Source: Euborellia annulipes | Taxonomy: Eukaryota; Arthropoda; Insecta; Dermaptera; Anisolabididae | DNA length: 64,000 bases | Direction: 5' to 3' | NCBI GenBank assembly: GCA_023213315.1 | Contig: JAKCPI010031579.1 | Span: forward strand, 1-64,000 | Shown: piece after piece, positions 1 to 11,232 of the stretch | How positions within the stretch are numbered: position 1 is the first letter of the stretch | Layout of the letters: the number at the start of each line of letters is the position of its first letter | Translations under genes and position numbers: made by a program | Notes under the pieces: generated by a model | The model's input: the letters and a program-made list of their open reading frames with translations, nothing else | Databases searched by the model: none | What the model was told of the DNA's origin: nothing

Positions 1-139
1 CTAGTCCAGTGATGACGAACCATTGGCACTCGACACAATATTTTGGGCACATCATTGATCAAAACAGTTTGCATTTTAGTTCAAAATAACAAAATTCGCT
101 TTGAAGTATTAAGAAGAGATTATTTGATGGCACGTCAAT

Positions 140-382
140 CAGGGCCGGTTCTAGGATGAAGATATTGGGTAGGCAACTTTCCGGGGTGTCAACATTTTTA
201 ATTAAAGTTATTGTTTTGTGAAATAAAAACGACAAAGTTGCGTTGACATATCAAATCACATTCAACTACAACAGTGGATATAAATTAAATAACTATTAAA
301 ATTGAACTCTGTAGGAGCTTATGCCAAAATCGACATTATTATTGAGTAGGCCTACCCTGCCTACCCGCTAAAGCCGCCCCTG
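140..382. mobile_element. hAT-like MITE
   Basis: 243 bp with ends CAGGGCCGGTTCTAG and CTAAAGCCGCCCCTG and the exact 8-bp duplication ACGTCAAT (132-139, 383-390). Non-coding. Confidence 0.85.
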
Positions 383-390
383 ACGTCAAT

Positions 391-882
391 CCCCTCATTA
401 AATATTTCTCTAGAAAAAATGATACGTTGATTCATAAAGGTTCGCCACCTCTGTTCTAGTCTAATAAAGTCATTGCTATTAAAGGCAAAATAAATTTTTA
501 TCTTTTCTTTTTTTTAGGCTTTTTTTTTCAATTTTCCTTTCCTCTAGTTAGATTTGTTACTGACGGCAAAACTTTAAAGTTTTTCCCATTTTAAATTAAT
601 TTATAAATTTTATTAAGTAGAGCAACTTCTATTTAGAATTAATAAAATTATTATTTTAATCAAATTCCAAATTTAACTCGAGATTACTCCGCTAGGTAGC
701 ACCACCTACTAGTGCATTCATTAACAGATCTCCAGCTTGTTCAGGACAAATGATGCATTATTTTGGGTACAGCTCCAACCCCACTTTAAAAAAATTTGAA
801 TATAAATTATTAATTATAATTAATTAAAATAGTAAGCCATTTGATTTATAATCGATTTTTTCAGCATCTCACTTTAAAAAAT
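391..882. other. AT-rich, no gene seen
   Basis: Several T runs (about 500-530) and no supported reading frame, repeat or RNA gene. Confidence 0.6.
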
Positions 883-1522
883 CTTGAGTGACTGATCGCG
901 CAGAACTCAACTTTCTCTTATCTTCGGCAATCGAAAGTTGTGTTCTGTGCTTGTCACACCAGATTTTTTGTGTCGACACATATTTAGTTTCCGACAGTAT
1001 GGTTCATTCGATTTTCAAGAAGTAAAATTTAAAATATTTATATTTTGTTACCATGGCAACCATTACTCTTTTCTATGGAGTACAAGGGTAAAGTGGTCGT
1101 CAAAAGATTTCAATGGCAAAATAAGAATATACAATTTAAAGAGCATCGAAAAAATAATTGATTTTTGAATTTTAATCAAAATCGTTGGAGCGAATTTTGA
1201 GAAAATCGAAAAAAACTGAAAAAGTGCATTAGTAAAGTACTAGTACTCTTTGGTCGATTTTGTTCAAAAGCTTCGTGTCACGTCCCATGGGGGGTGCCTA
1301 ACTTGAATATAAAATTTCAACTTCCTAGCTCTTTTCGTTCTTGAGATATTTTGTTAATAGACACACAAACACACACACACACACACAGATCATGTCGCGA
1401 AAACCACTTTTTTGGATTCAGGGGAGCTCAAAACGTTAAAATCTCGACATCGAATTTTTGATATGAATCCAATACTTTTTCTCTCTATATATTAACGTAT
1501 ATAGAGGTAAGAGAAAGTAAAA
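883..1522 (+). repeat. R1 repeat, near-complete copy (reference orientation A)
   Basis: The left end is a roughly 90-nt hairpin (around ACAACTTTC...GAAAGTTGT...CACACCAGATTTTT). The right end is a roughly 43-nt hairpin (TACTTT...TATATATT...AGAGAAAGTA). Between them lie constant blocks: TTACCATGGCAACCATT, TTTTGAGAAAATCGAAAAA, GTACTAGTACT, TTCGTGTCACGTCCCA, ATGTCGCGAAAACCAC and a CA-rich stretch. There is no ORF of note. More than ten full or partial copies occur in the window, in both orientations. Confidence 0.85.
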
Positions 1523-2170
1523 CTTCTCTGAGTTGGTCCTGAATTCCGAAAACAGAAAGAGGAATTCGAAATTGCGGAAAAACATGGATAAAATGCTAAA
1601 TCCAAACCCTAATTATCACTATTGGCAAAGTTTCGACATTTGTTGGAGATAGAAAAATTCTTAAAAGTATTTTTGACATCTGAGACAATATGGTCTTTTA
1701 AAAAATTTAAATTTATTTACCATATAAGTTAACTCAACTTTCCCAATTGGTGCTTTATGATACATTTTGGTTTGCATAGCATTGGATCGATTTTAAAACG
1801 AAACTTTAATAAATTTGGTTGAGCAAAAAAAAAATTTTAATTTTTAATTCCTATTTGATTATTGTCTATTAATTGGGTGAATAATATCGGTTAATCGAAT
1901 GATCGCTAATACATTTTATAGGGTATTGATGACAAAGACTTTGAATAAATGGGGTGGCCCACACTTACACCCTTTTTCTAGCAATAAAAGAACCACCCGG
2001 TCGATCCAGACCCAGAAGCAAAGCCTGCACCCCTGGTTTAAACATCCAGAAATAAAACTTTGAACAAATATTTAAATAGGCAGAATATTTTTAAGACTTA
2101 TGAATTTATTTGTCAAGGCAGATGCAAAGAAAAATGGCCAATTTGGTTGAATAATTAATAATTTATGAAA
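1523..2170. other. AT-rich, no gene seen
   Basis: No supported coding frame. There are a few A/T runs, and I see nothing recognisable. Confidence 0.55.
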
Positions 2171-2201
2171 ATAGAGAGAGAGAGAGAGAGCGAGAAAAAA
2201 T
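2171..2201. repeat. (GA)n microsatellite
   Basis: About eleven GA units with one GC interruption. Confidence 0.9.
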
Positions 2202-2589
2202 AAAATTGACTGCCAGCATATCTTAATTTCCCTAAAATATGAATTGCAAAACGGGAATCGTTTTAATTGATCGATGTAAACTAGGTTAATATGACAACCA
2301 CCGGTGTTGGCAATCGTCTATCAGATAAAGTTTCTTTCTAGCAGACGTCTAGTTCGCAGGTGGGCCTGACGAATACAAGGAAATGCTTAGCACATTTTGT
2401 ATCTCCCCCCCCCACTTTAATTATAAGAATTCTCCGGCTACCGTTTTATGTCTCTAAAATAAATTTGCTATTCAAATTTGAGATAAGTTTATATTTAAAA
2501 AAATAGTATAAATAGCAATTATTTTATTAATAGAAAAATTAACATTTTAAACAATATTGTCATTTTTTGGCCATTTCTTATTTAGCAAT

Positions 2590-2745
2590 GTGTGAGTATA
2601 TTTATTTGGTGCCAGGGCCAAACGTCCCATGACCTCCGGGAATCGAACCAAGGATCTCCAACCTTACCCCGCCGTAAGGGTACGCACCGATGCCTCTGAA
2701 AGGCTGGAGATTCTAGGTTCGATTCCCGGGGGATACAGACGAATC
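2590..2745. mobile_element. tRNA-derived SINE fragments, two facing heads
   Basis: Two pol III B-box-like words face each other: GGAATCGAACCAAGG (reverse) and CTAGGTTCGATTCCC (forward). The reverse half resembles the copy at 27,135-27,250. Neither half folds into a full tRNA. Confidence 0.55.
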
Positions 2746-3059
2746 TCATTAGATATTTATAACAAGATGTCTAAAGATGTAAAATTTCATATCTTATTAG
2801 AAAATAACAATAGTTTAAAAAATTTGGACTTATCAAAGCAGTAGTAGTTCTTGAAAAGTGAGAAGGGGTAAAGCTACTTTTCAGACAACAATTCCGACGC
2901 CTAAGCATTTTGGTTGCCTAAGCTCAAGGCTCCATTCTCGAGCACATTAGGCTTTGTGGCGCCGGGGACCCTGTGCTTCAAAATTAGTTATTTTTATATT
3001 TACTTTATGTTTAAGATAAGTAATATTTATTATTTTTTCCTTTCTCTTGCCTATATATG

Positions 3060-3535
3060 TATATACTGTATAAAGAGAGAAAGTATTGGATTAGGCTATG
3101 TCAAAAATTCGATGTTGTATGTCCCAAACAGCACAAAATATTGCAGCAATGTTGCAGAAACATTGTGAATCTTGGCAACATTGCAGCGGCAATATTCCAA
3201 ACTAGCAATATTGCTGTTTGAGCTGCAATATTGCATCAATGTTGCCGCAATATTGTCAACATTGAGCAAGATTGCAATATTCCGTGCTGTGTGGGGTAAG
3301 TTCAACAAAGTGGTTTTGGCAACACTGTCTGTCTGGGTGGATGCGTGTGCGCGTTCAATTTTAAGCATGAAGAAATTGAGGTACGATGCTGAAATTTTAT
3401 ATACAAGCTAGACACCCCCCTGGAGTTTGGAAATTAGCTTTTAAACAAAATCGGCCAAAAAGTACTAGTACTCTACTGATGTACTTTTTTAGTTTTACTT
3501 TCTCATGTTAATATATAGAGAAAGTATTGGATTCA
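3060..3535 (-). repeat. R1 partial copy interrupted by a small foldback element
   Basis: It starts at the AGAGAGAAAGTATTGGATT end and resumes after 3,296 with GTGGTTTTGGCAACACTGTC and GTACTAGTACTC. The insert is listed separately. Confidence 0.7.
3125..3296. mobile_element. Small foldback element rich in AATATTGC words
   Basis: The ends CCCAAACAGCAC and GTGCTGTGTGGGG are inverted. The 172-bp body repeats AATATTGC, GCAATATT and CAATGTTGC in both orientations, so either strand can fold extensively. It sits inside R1, between TATGT and TAAGT. Confidence 0.65.
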
Positions 3536-3685
3536 TGTCAAATTTCCTCTGTTTATAGATTTTATATCTTGATTTCTAATATATCGGCGAAAAGTGATCA
3601 GTCATACCATATTTTTTGTATTAGAGTTTAAATTTTAGGATTTAAATACATATATTAATTACAATTAGGACTTTTGCTGGATCAT

Positions 3686-3757
3686 ATATGGGGACTAATG
3701 TCAGCACGAGCGTCAAAAAAAAAAAAAACGTTCGCTCGTGCTGACATTAATCCCCCG
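3686..3757. repeat. Short hairpin, 24-bp arms
   Basis: GGGGACTAATGTCAGCACGA and its complement flank a 14-A loop. Probably a small MITE. Confidence 0.75.
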
Positions 3758-4136
3758 CTTCTCTGAATTTCTAAGGAAATATTTTTAACATATTGTTTGA
3801 CACGGGCCCTCCGAAAAATCATTTGTTTTGTTCTGATGATGACCAGGCGTGATGCCGGTCGAAATATTTACAAATTAAATTAATGTGAGAGGCGTCCACT
3901 AGCTGCTGGTTTTATTCTCCGGTTCCTTCTATATACATATATTAATATTACAAATTTTCACTTTTTTACACTAATTATATAAATTTAAATAATAACAGAA
4001 AATACTAATATTTTACTTTTTTTAGGGAAATATATTGTTTTTTTAAAAAAAGTAATAATTTAAATAAATTAAAAGTCAGAAAAATTTCAAAAAAAGTAAA
4101 AATAAAATTAGAGAATGTTTAACGTTTATTGGACTG

Positions 4137-4514
4137 ATGGTGTTATTGGGCTGGGAGATTGGGTGTCTGGGAGTGGGGGGTAGTAGGCATATGTATGTTT
4201 CAGACAAAAGACACGTGTATGTGCTAAACACACGGCGAATAAACAGCAACGGCGATGTGCGCCCACATGCTCAATATGGTCCGTTATACATGGAAAGAGG
4301 AAGGGCTAGGGTAAGAGCCATGTGGTTTAGCGATAGGGCGCAGGGCAGGGTGTCCGGGGACACCCCTCGCGAGGCCGATGACGGCTGCAACCCCGAGGAC
4401 AGCTGCCCTCGCACCTGTACACGCTCGCTGCGAAATTGCCCGCTCATTAGAATTTTCCAAATTTTCATCCACCTTTTAGAATTTATTATTAATTTATTTT
4501 TTTTCCTGTCTTAA
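4137..4514 (+). other. Less AT-rich island with a 125-codon open frame, unknown
   Basis: The frame MVLLGWEIGCLGVGGSRHMY to LLEFIINLFFFLS is open, but so is the opposite strand, as expected for a GC-richer patch in AT-rich DNA. It contains the hairpin GGTGTCCGGGGACACC. I see no recognisable domain. It could be a remnant of a mobile element or transferred sequence. Confidence 0.3.
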
Positions 4515-4949
4515 TAGACTATCGTTTATCGGAATTCGAAATTTTTATTATACTTATTTTTTAATACGCTTTTAGATAAACCATCAAACGAGATAATAAC
4601 ATATATTAATTGGGAATTTAAAGCTTTTTCTTCAGGGGCGGTCTTAACAACTCGTGAATAATATGAGATGTATAAACAAGATGGATTTTGAGATGAGCCC
4701 TGAATAAAATAGTGGTTTTGGGAATAAGTTCTGTGTGTATCATCGAAAAAATATTTGACAGAAATAAAAATGAGAGAATAAAATATGTTTTATTGATAGC
4801 TCTGATTAAATTTGTATTTACTAAACTATTCAAATAAAAAATAGATCAAACGAAATTTCACTCTCGCGCCCAATCAATAACCTCGGAACAAAATACATAA
4901 AATATACATCTCACATCACTGAAAATAAAAACTAAAACCAAATTCGAAT

Positions 4950-5992
4950 ATATATAGAGAGAAAGTATTGGATTGGTGTAAAAAATTCGATATCGAGATT
5001 TTGATGGATACACGTTTTGAGGACCCCTGAATTCAAAAAAGTGGTTTTCGCGACATGGTCTGTCTGTGTGTCCATGAACAAAATATCTCAAGAACAAAAA
5101 GAGCTAGGAGGTTGAAATTTTTTTTATTTTAAGCTTTTGAATAAAATCGGCCAAAGAGTACTAGTACTTTACTGATGTACTTTTTCAGTTTTTATCTATT
5201 TTCTCAAAATTCGCGCTAACGATTTTGATTAAAATTCATAAATTAATTATTTTTTAGTTGTTCTTTAAAATGTATATTTTCATTTTGCAATAAGAGGATA
5301 AAGGAGCAAGCAGCCAGGTAGTTAGTCTCCACGAAATGAAACTCTCTGTTGAGGAAACAGTTTCGGTTTTAATGAAATATAACCATCATCAGTCCATTTA
5401 TCGAAAGTGTGAGCTCAAATGACAAAGCATTGAGTCATATTGCGGAGTTGTCAGTAGATGTGTATTATACATAAATTATTTGTATAAAATACAAGGCAAT
5501 GCAATCAGCTATACGAAGCGCCAAGTTTGTATAAGCTGATTGCATTGCTTGTTATAATATAATTGTATGTATGTACATCTACTGACAACTCCGTATGACT
5601 CAATGCTTTGTCATTTGAGCTCACACTCTCGCTGATGGTTTGGTTCATTCAAACCGAAACTGTTTCCTCAACAGAGAAGTTTCATTTCGTGGACTACCTG
5701 GCGCTTCCTCTATCCTCTTATTGTTAAATATAACAGCCACTTCATCTCTTCAATATTTTCATTTTGTTCTCAAAATTGTTTGAAGCACACTTCACTCTTG
5801 TTCTTCATAGGAAAGATTGCTTATAAATTTTACCTCTTGAATTTTAATATTACTTACGAATACTAAATTTATCTCGACACAAAAAAATCTGGTGTGACAA
5901 GCACAGAACACAACTTTCGATTAGCGAAGGTAAGAGAAAGTTGTGTGCTGTGCGACCAGTCACACCAGATTTTTTCATAATAAGTCTTCCTT
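4950..5992 (-). repeat. R1 copy with nested foldback insertion
   Basis: Full R1 in orientation B, from ATATATAGAGAGAAAGTATTG to the terminal hairpin CACACCAGATTTTTT. It is split by the insertion at 5,288-5,752. Confidence 0.85.
5288..5752. mobile_element. Foldback element with 14-bp target duplication
   Basis: The inverted arms begin CAATAAGAGGATA and end TATCCTCTTATTG (about 5,288-5,723), with about 200-bp imperfect arms and a centre near 5,510. ATATTTTCATTTTG (5,274-5,287 and 5,753-5,766) is duplicated exactly. No ORF. Confidence 0.8.
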
Positions 5993-7160
5993 TCGAATTT
6001 TTAAAATTTTTAGAGGCTCTTTGTTGTTGTTTTTTAACGCCACTCTTGTGCAGTAAGATAATGATGTTGAGACTTGGTAGAAATATTCAGATATTGATAG
6101 CATTTAATTTTTTAGAAACTTGCTTGGATTTTATGGTTAACGGAATAGAATAAATTCAAAACATTTTTTTAAATGAAAAGATCATAAGTCCATGCCCTAA
6201 TAGAAGTCCGCAAACTCTGATCCGTGGACAAAATTTGGCATGTTGGTTATTTGAAAAATAATACTTATGTATACATACACCCAAATATAATTCATACTAA
6301 TTTTTTTATTACAAAAATAATTTATTGCCCCTCGGGAGAATAAAATAAAATTAACAAAAAATCATAGCTGATTGATAATTATCATTCTGTGTCAGACCCA
6401 AAAGAAAAAGACTCTTTCATGCAGAAGGGCAATGGAAAAAATTAGTAATTTCAAAATTAAAAAAAAAATTTATTACAATAGTTAAAGTACTACTTTCGTT
6501 TGAAGTATTTACTCTAAAGAAGATGTATAATTTTTTTGTAGAAGTATATATTTCATAGTTATCTTTTCACACTCTTATTATTCGGAGCCACCTACCCCGA
6601 GTTTTAGATGAGCGTGTTGTTCTGATCTTGGAAGCTGTACTTCTTTTCTTCTTTATTCTCACACACGCATAATTCCAAAAAAAATAATTTTTGACTCAGG
6701 AAAGTCTAGAAGTATCATAGAGTATCATCAAAATCTCTAGATCAAATTTTTTGACTCTTACAATATTTTGTTCAAAACTTCGCAGAGGAAGTAAAAAGTT
6801 AAATAAAATTCTCTTTTGGTCACCTTGCTCATCTTAACTCAATATTCATTTATTCAGCAGTGTATATAAAATTGTTTAATATCTTGATCTAGGTCAGTTG
6901 TGTCCGTCAAGGCTGAGAGCTGCAGGTGCTTTTGTTACCCCTTTCTTCCCTGCTGCCCTCATCACAAAGCACACACATCCAAGTTACTTAATGATAATCT
7001 TCAGAAGCCCTTGGTTACTAATACGGACCTTTCACCTGTTTGTCCTTTCGGTAGCAGACCGCCCCTTGGGCGGAAACTTGCGTATTTATTTATTAGCATT
7101 TCCTTAAAAAAAATTAAACAAAAAAAAAAACATGCGCAAATGCTATTAATTTATTTTTTT
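5993..7160. other. AT-rich, no gene seen
   Basis: There is a degenerate R1-like stretch around 6,660-6,790. The open frames near 6,900-7,175 show no family likeness. Confidence 0.5.
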
Positions 7161-7164
7161 TATT

Positions 7165-7380
7165 TTTTTTTTTAAACACACACTTTTTTCCCATTCACAC
7201 TCACATTCGAACAGACATACACGCAGTCTCGGTAACTTAGGCCATAATACACGTAAGACTTTATACCGTTAATTATTAATATATATATTGGGGTCCAGGC
7301 GTTCTTATTTAAGCCATTTGGTATCCAAATGGCTCCCTGGGATCCGAACCCTCGATCCTTGGTATTCAAGGCGCGGTACC
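7165..7380 (-). mobile_element. tRNA-derived SINE (family S1)
   Basis: The minus strand carries a tRNA-like head with B box GGGTTCGGATCCC, the body word AAGCCATTTGG, CTTATATGGCC-like sequence, and a GTGTGTGTGAATG-type tail. The head is truncated at 7,380 next to the LINE tail. Confidence 0.75.
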
Positions 7381-7728
7381 AACTTTTTTTTTTTTTTTTT
7401 TTTTCTTGGAATGGGTGCATAAGGTCCGAAGACCTATAATGACCAATAGTCACATGCAGCCAGGAAGAAAATAAAAACAAAAGGAGAAGCATAAAGGGGA
7501 AACTCAACTGCGGGAACTGAGAAGATGCCTGTTGAGGTTAGACTTGAAAGTCTGAAGATTGTAGGTTTTGGGGAAGATAGACGCAGGGAGCTTGTTCCAA
7601 TCACGGGAGGTCATGGGGACAAAGGAAGAATGAAATTGTTTTGTTCTGTTAGTCGTGATCTGAACAGCATAGGGATGCTGGGAAGATGCCTCTCTTGTGT
7701 TCCGTGAATATGTTGCATTGGGTGGGAT
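7381..7728 (-). mobile_element. CR1/L2-type LINE, 3' end with C-terminus of the RT protein
   Basis: On the minus strand the frame ends RDWNKLPASIFPKTYNLQTF and then NLNRHLLSSRS-stop at 7,504, typical of CR1/L2/Jockey-like ORF2 C-termini. It is followed by about 100 bases of 3' UTR and an A tail (poly-T at 7,383-7,404 on the plus strand). The reading frame is interrupted at 7,728 by the hAT-like element and resumes at 10,658. The same 3' UTR plus A tail recurs at 55,930-56,029. Confidence 0.8.
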
Positions 7729-7963
7729 CACTAGCGGTCCCAGGGGGGGCCCAGAGGGGCCCGCCCCCCCCCCCCCCCCTTTGGACAGACAAAAATTCAA
7801 AAGTTTTATTTAATATTTTAAAACTAAACAAAAAAAATTATAAATTTTTCACGTCTCAGGGTATCTAAAAACGCAAATTTCAATGCCTCATTCTCAAAAA
7901 TTTTTCCATACCCCCTCAAAAAATTTTAAATTCGTCAAAAATCGATTTTTTTTTCTCGTTATG

Positions 7964-8246
7964 GGGTCATTCCACGTCAGTTCAACCAGGCCATTTCACC
8001 CATAATCTCATATGGTATTTTTTTTTTTTAATAAGATAAAACCTCCAAATTTGTTTTTTTTTCTCTTTTTTTTTTTTGTTTTGGGTTTTTATTTTTTTTT
8101 TTTTTCTTCTTCCCTTTTTTAATTTAAAAAATGTGACATGGAAGAGAAAATAATTTTCTTTTTTACCCATCTATAAATTTATTTTTCTTTATATTATATA
8201 TATATAGAAAGGAAGGGATGGTAAAAATGGTTGGGAAATGGGGTGG

Positions 8247-8290
<44 letters not shown>

Positions 8291-8470
8291 GTGTTTTTTT
8301 TTTTTAGAGAGGTGGGGGGAGGTTTATTTTTTTTGAAAAAAAATTTAAAAAAAATTTTTTTTTTTAATCTTTTTTTAAAAAATAAAATATTTTTTATCTT
8401 TAATTTTCATTTTATTTTTGAAGAAAAGAGGAAGAAAAAAACTATACAAAAAAAAAATCTAAAAAAAAAA

Positions 8471-8536
<66 letters not shown>

Positions 8537-9309
8537 TAAATTTTAAAAAAAAAAAAAAAAATATTTTAAAAAAAAAAATAAAAAAAAAAAAAAAAAAAAA
8601 ATAAAAATGCGATGTACTTTTTCAGTATTTTTCAATTTTCTCAAAATTTGCTGCAACGATTTTTATTAAAATTCAAAAATCCATTATTTTTTTATATGCT
8701 TTTTAAAATGTATATTTTCATTTTTGCCCTTGAAACCTTTTTAACATGTAAAACTATATATTGAAACTTGCAATGGACTTTAGAAATAGAGGGAACAAAA
8801 TACACAAAATTTTTATTTTACTAAATTAAAGCCCATTTCATGTAGATTATTTAGAAAAAAAAATTTTCTTGAATATCTCATTCCCTTTTGGAGATATTGG
8901 CTTTAGCGCTAAACCATGTTTGCGTTTTCATAACTAAAAAAAAAATCAACAATATGAATTTTTTTTTATATTTTAGGATTAACTTAGATTCGTGATATAT
9001 TTTTTTTCTAATTCCTTATTGTTTAAAGAACTTACCAAAAAAATTTCATCAAGATTGGGTGTCAAATAAGCGAATGAGAAATTATTTTCTCTTCCATGTC
9101 ACATTTTGTTTGGCATTATTCAAGTCGCGTAAGGTGAAAAAATCAAAACTTTAAAGTGCCATAACTCGAAAACTAAGTGAGATAAAAAATCGAAATTTGG
9201 TGCTGTTACTTATCTTTATATATAGAACAAACATACCAAGTTTCATAAAAATCTGAGATTATGGGTGAAAATTTTTTATTTTTTTGGTTGATTTGACGTG
9301 GAATGACCC
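7964..9309. mobile_element. Nested element with inverted ends GGGTCATTCC
   Basis: The left arm starts GGGTCATTCCACGTCA and the right arm ends TGACGTGGAATGACCC. Further arm matches include the stretch around 8,131-8,158 against 9,085-9,112. The interior is dominated by homopolymers (8,030-8,600) and includes an R1 fragment at 8,607-8,740. Confidence 0.65.
8249..8600. repeat. Extreme low-complexity tract: about 41 G in a row, then A/T runs
   Basis: An unbroken G run (about 8,249-8,289) is followed by roughly 300 bases made almost only of A and T homopolymers. The glycine- and lysine-rich frame over it is an artefact of composition. Confidence 0.9.
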
Positions 9310-9436
9310 TATGGTAAAATTTTAGACGAAAAAAAATACGTTTCTCAAATTTTCAACCCTTAAAAATTTTTTTTGAGCTCATCTTTGGAGAGGTCTCTTA
9401 AAACATGAGAAACTAAAATATTGTCATATAGTAGGG

Positions 9437-10421
9437 GATCCGAAGAGAGGTCGATTTGCACCCAGCTGTTTATTGGATGAAACGTATTTTACGTGAAATT
9501 TAATATGTTAAATAATATATCTTGAATAGGTTGCCTGAAAAATTCCTGTGCAAACTATAATTAATTACAAATTTAAAAACTAATTTTTTTTTTCAAAATT
9601 GCACAATAAAGATAATTTTATCACGAATCCAATGATGTACGGTTGCCTGCGGAAAACCTGTGCCGAATCCCGGTTGCTTCGGTTACTTTACAGATGCACT
9701 TTTTCGGTTTTTTTTTAGATTTTCTCAAAATTCCCTCTTACAATTTTGATTAAAATTCAAAAAACAATTATTTTTTAGACTCTCTTTAAAATAAATGTAT
9801 ATTCTCATTATCGGGTTGAAAACTTTTGAAGAACACTTTAATTTACTCTTGTACTTCATAGGAAAGATAGGAGAAATGGTTACCATGGTACACAAGTTTC
9901 GATTACCTAAAAAGAATCGAAAATTATGTCCTGTGCTTCTCACACCAGATTTGTTTCTGTCGACATATTTTTAATTTCTGACAGTTCGGTACATTCGAAT
10001 TCAAAATTTATAAGTATAGGAAAATATTTATATTTTGTTACCATGCCAACCATTTCTTCTCTTTCCTATGAAGTACAAGAGTAAAATGGTCTTCAAAAGA
10101 TTTCAACCAGAAAATGAGAATATACATTTTAAAGAGAGTCTAAAAAATAATTGTTTTTTGAATTTTAATCAAAATCGTAAGAGGAAATTTTGAGAAAATC
10201 TAAAAAAAACCGAAAAAGTGCATCTGTAAAGTAACCGCAGCAACCGGGATTCAGCACAGGTTTTCCGCAGGCAACCGTACATCATTGGATTCGTGATAAA
10301 ATTATCTTTATTGTGCAATTTTGAAAAAAAAAAATTAGTTTTTAAATATTCTATTCACGATATATTATTTAACATTAGATTTCATGTAAAATACGTGCAA
10401 ATCGACCTCTCTTCGGATTTA
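9437..10421. repeat. Near-perfect palindrome of about 980 bp
   Basis: The left arm begins GATCCGAAGAGAGGTCGATT and the right arm ends with its complement (10,396-10,421). The centre is near 9,930 and carries two facing R1 fragments. Arm segments such as CGGTTGCCTGCGGAAAACC (about 9,650) and its complement (about 10,263) match. Confidence 0.8.
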
Positions 10422-10585
10422 GACTAACACGAGGTCGAAAAAAAAATTAGTCGGATTTTTGCGCCACCCTATTCTTTACCTTCCCTACATCATAAATTTT
10501 GGGCCATTGGCTACCAAACCAGGTGAAATAAATATATAAAATAGGTCTAAATGGCCTTCGCTGCCAAAAAAAAGAGCTTAAATGA

Positions 10586-10623
<38 letters not shown>

Positions 10624-10657
10624 GGCCCCCCTTGACAAAATCCTGGGACCGCCACTG

Positions 10658-10740
10658 GGTGGGATAATTGATTTTAATTCGGCAGAGCATTGACCATGGT
10701 AATACCTGTAGAAGAGAGATAGTGAGAGATAGACTACGCC
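10658..10740 (-). mobile_element. Continuation of the same LINE reading frame beyond the hAT insertion
   Basis: The minus strand encodes LSLFYRYYHGQCSAELKSII, which joins in frame across the insertion to PPNATYSRNTREASSQHPY. FYRYYHG.CS.EL is a CR1/L2 hallmark. A SINE abuts its 5' side at about 10,738. Confidence 0.8.
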
Positions 10741-10968
10741 AAGTCCGAGGGCCCTATTATTTTAATTAAATTGTTCTTAATTTTATAAGCCATTTGCATA
10801 CTAAATGAATAAGAATGATAAGAATGCCTGGACCCCAATATATATATATATAATATATATTCATAATAACGGTTATCGTAAAGTCTTATATGGCCTAGTT
10901 GCCGAAAAGACTATGTGTATGTGTGTGTGAATGGGAAAAAGTGTTGAGTGTTAAAAAAAAAAAAAAAA
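10738..10968 (+). mobile_element. SINE S1 copy, head truncated
   Basis: Body words AAGCCATTTG, AGAATGCCTGGACCCC and TCTTATATGGCC and the tail TGTGTGTGTGAATGGG, then poly(A). Confidence 0.75.
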
Positions 10969-11140
10969 ATCAAACAATGAATTAGAGCTCCGCTCCATGG
11001 AGAAATATAAAAATTTTCGAGCCGGCGTGAACGTATTAAACTTCAACCAGGGCCATTCCTGGCTAAGTTGTCACCTCTGTGCCTGGTTATTTTTGGCGCC
11101 CCTCATCCAACCACTCGTGGTTCCTCTAGAAATTATGTAA

Positions 11141-11232
11141 TAAAAAATCTGGTGTCATTGTTGCACAGCACCCAATTTTCTCTTATCTTCGGTAATTGAA
11201 AGTTGTGTTTTGTGCTTGCATTACCAGATTCA
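11141..11232. repeat. Solo R1 terminal hairpin
   Basis: Only the 90-nt end hairpin (AAAAAATCTGGTG ... TACCAGATT) is present, without the R1 body. Confidence 0.75.

Larger units (their letters stand above)
7729..10657. mobile_element. 2.9-kb hAT-like element inserted in the LINE
   Basis: Ends CACTAGCGGTCCCAGG and CCTGGGACCGCCACTG are inverted. The 8-bp duplication GGTGGGAT (7,721-7,728 and 10,658-10,665) is exact. There is no transposase. The interior is two nested palindromes (7,964-9,309 and 9,437-10,421) plus low-complexity sequence. Confidence 0.85.

Noticed and set aside
2590..2745. tRNA gene pair
   Set aside because: B-box words face each other and the acceptor and anticodon stems are missing.
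4137..4514. Annotating the 125-codon frame as a gene
   Set aside because: No domain or splice context, and the opposite strand is equally open.
8231..8512. Glycine/lysine-rich protein
   Set aside because: It is a translation of the G and A homopolymers.
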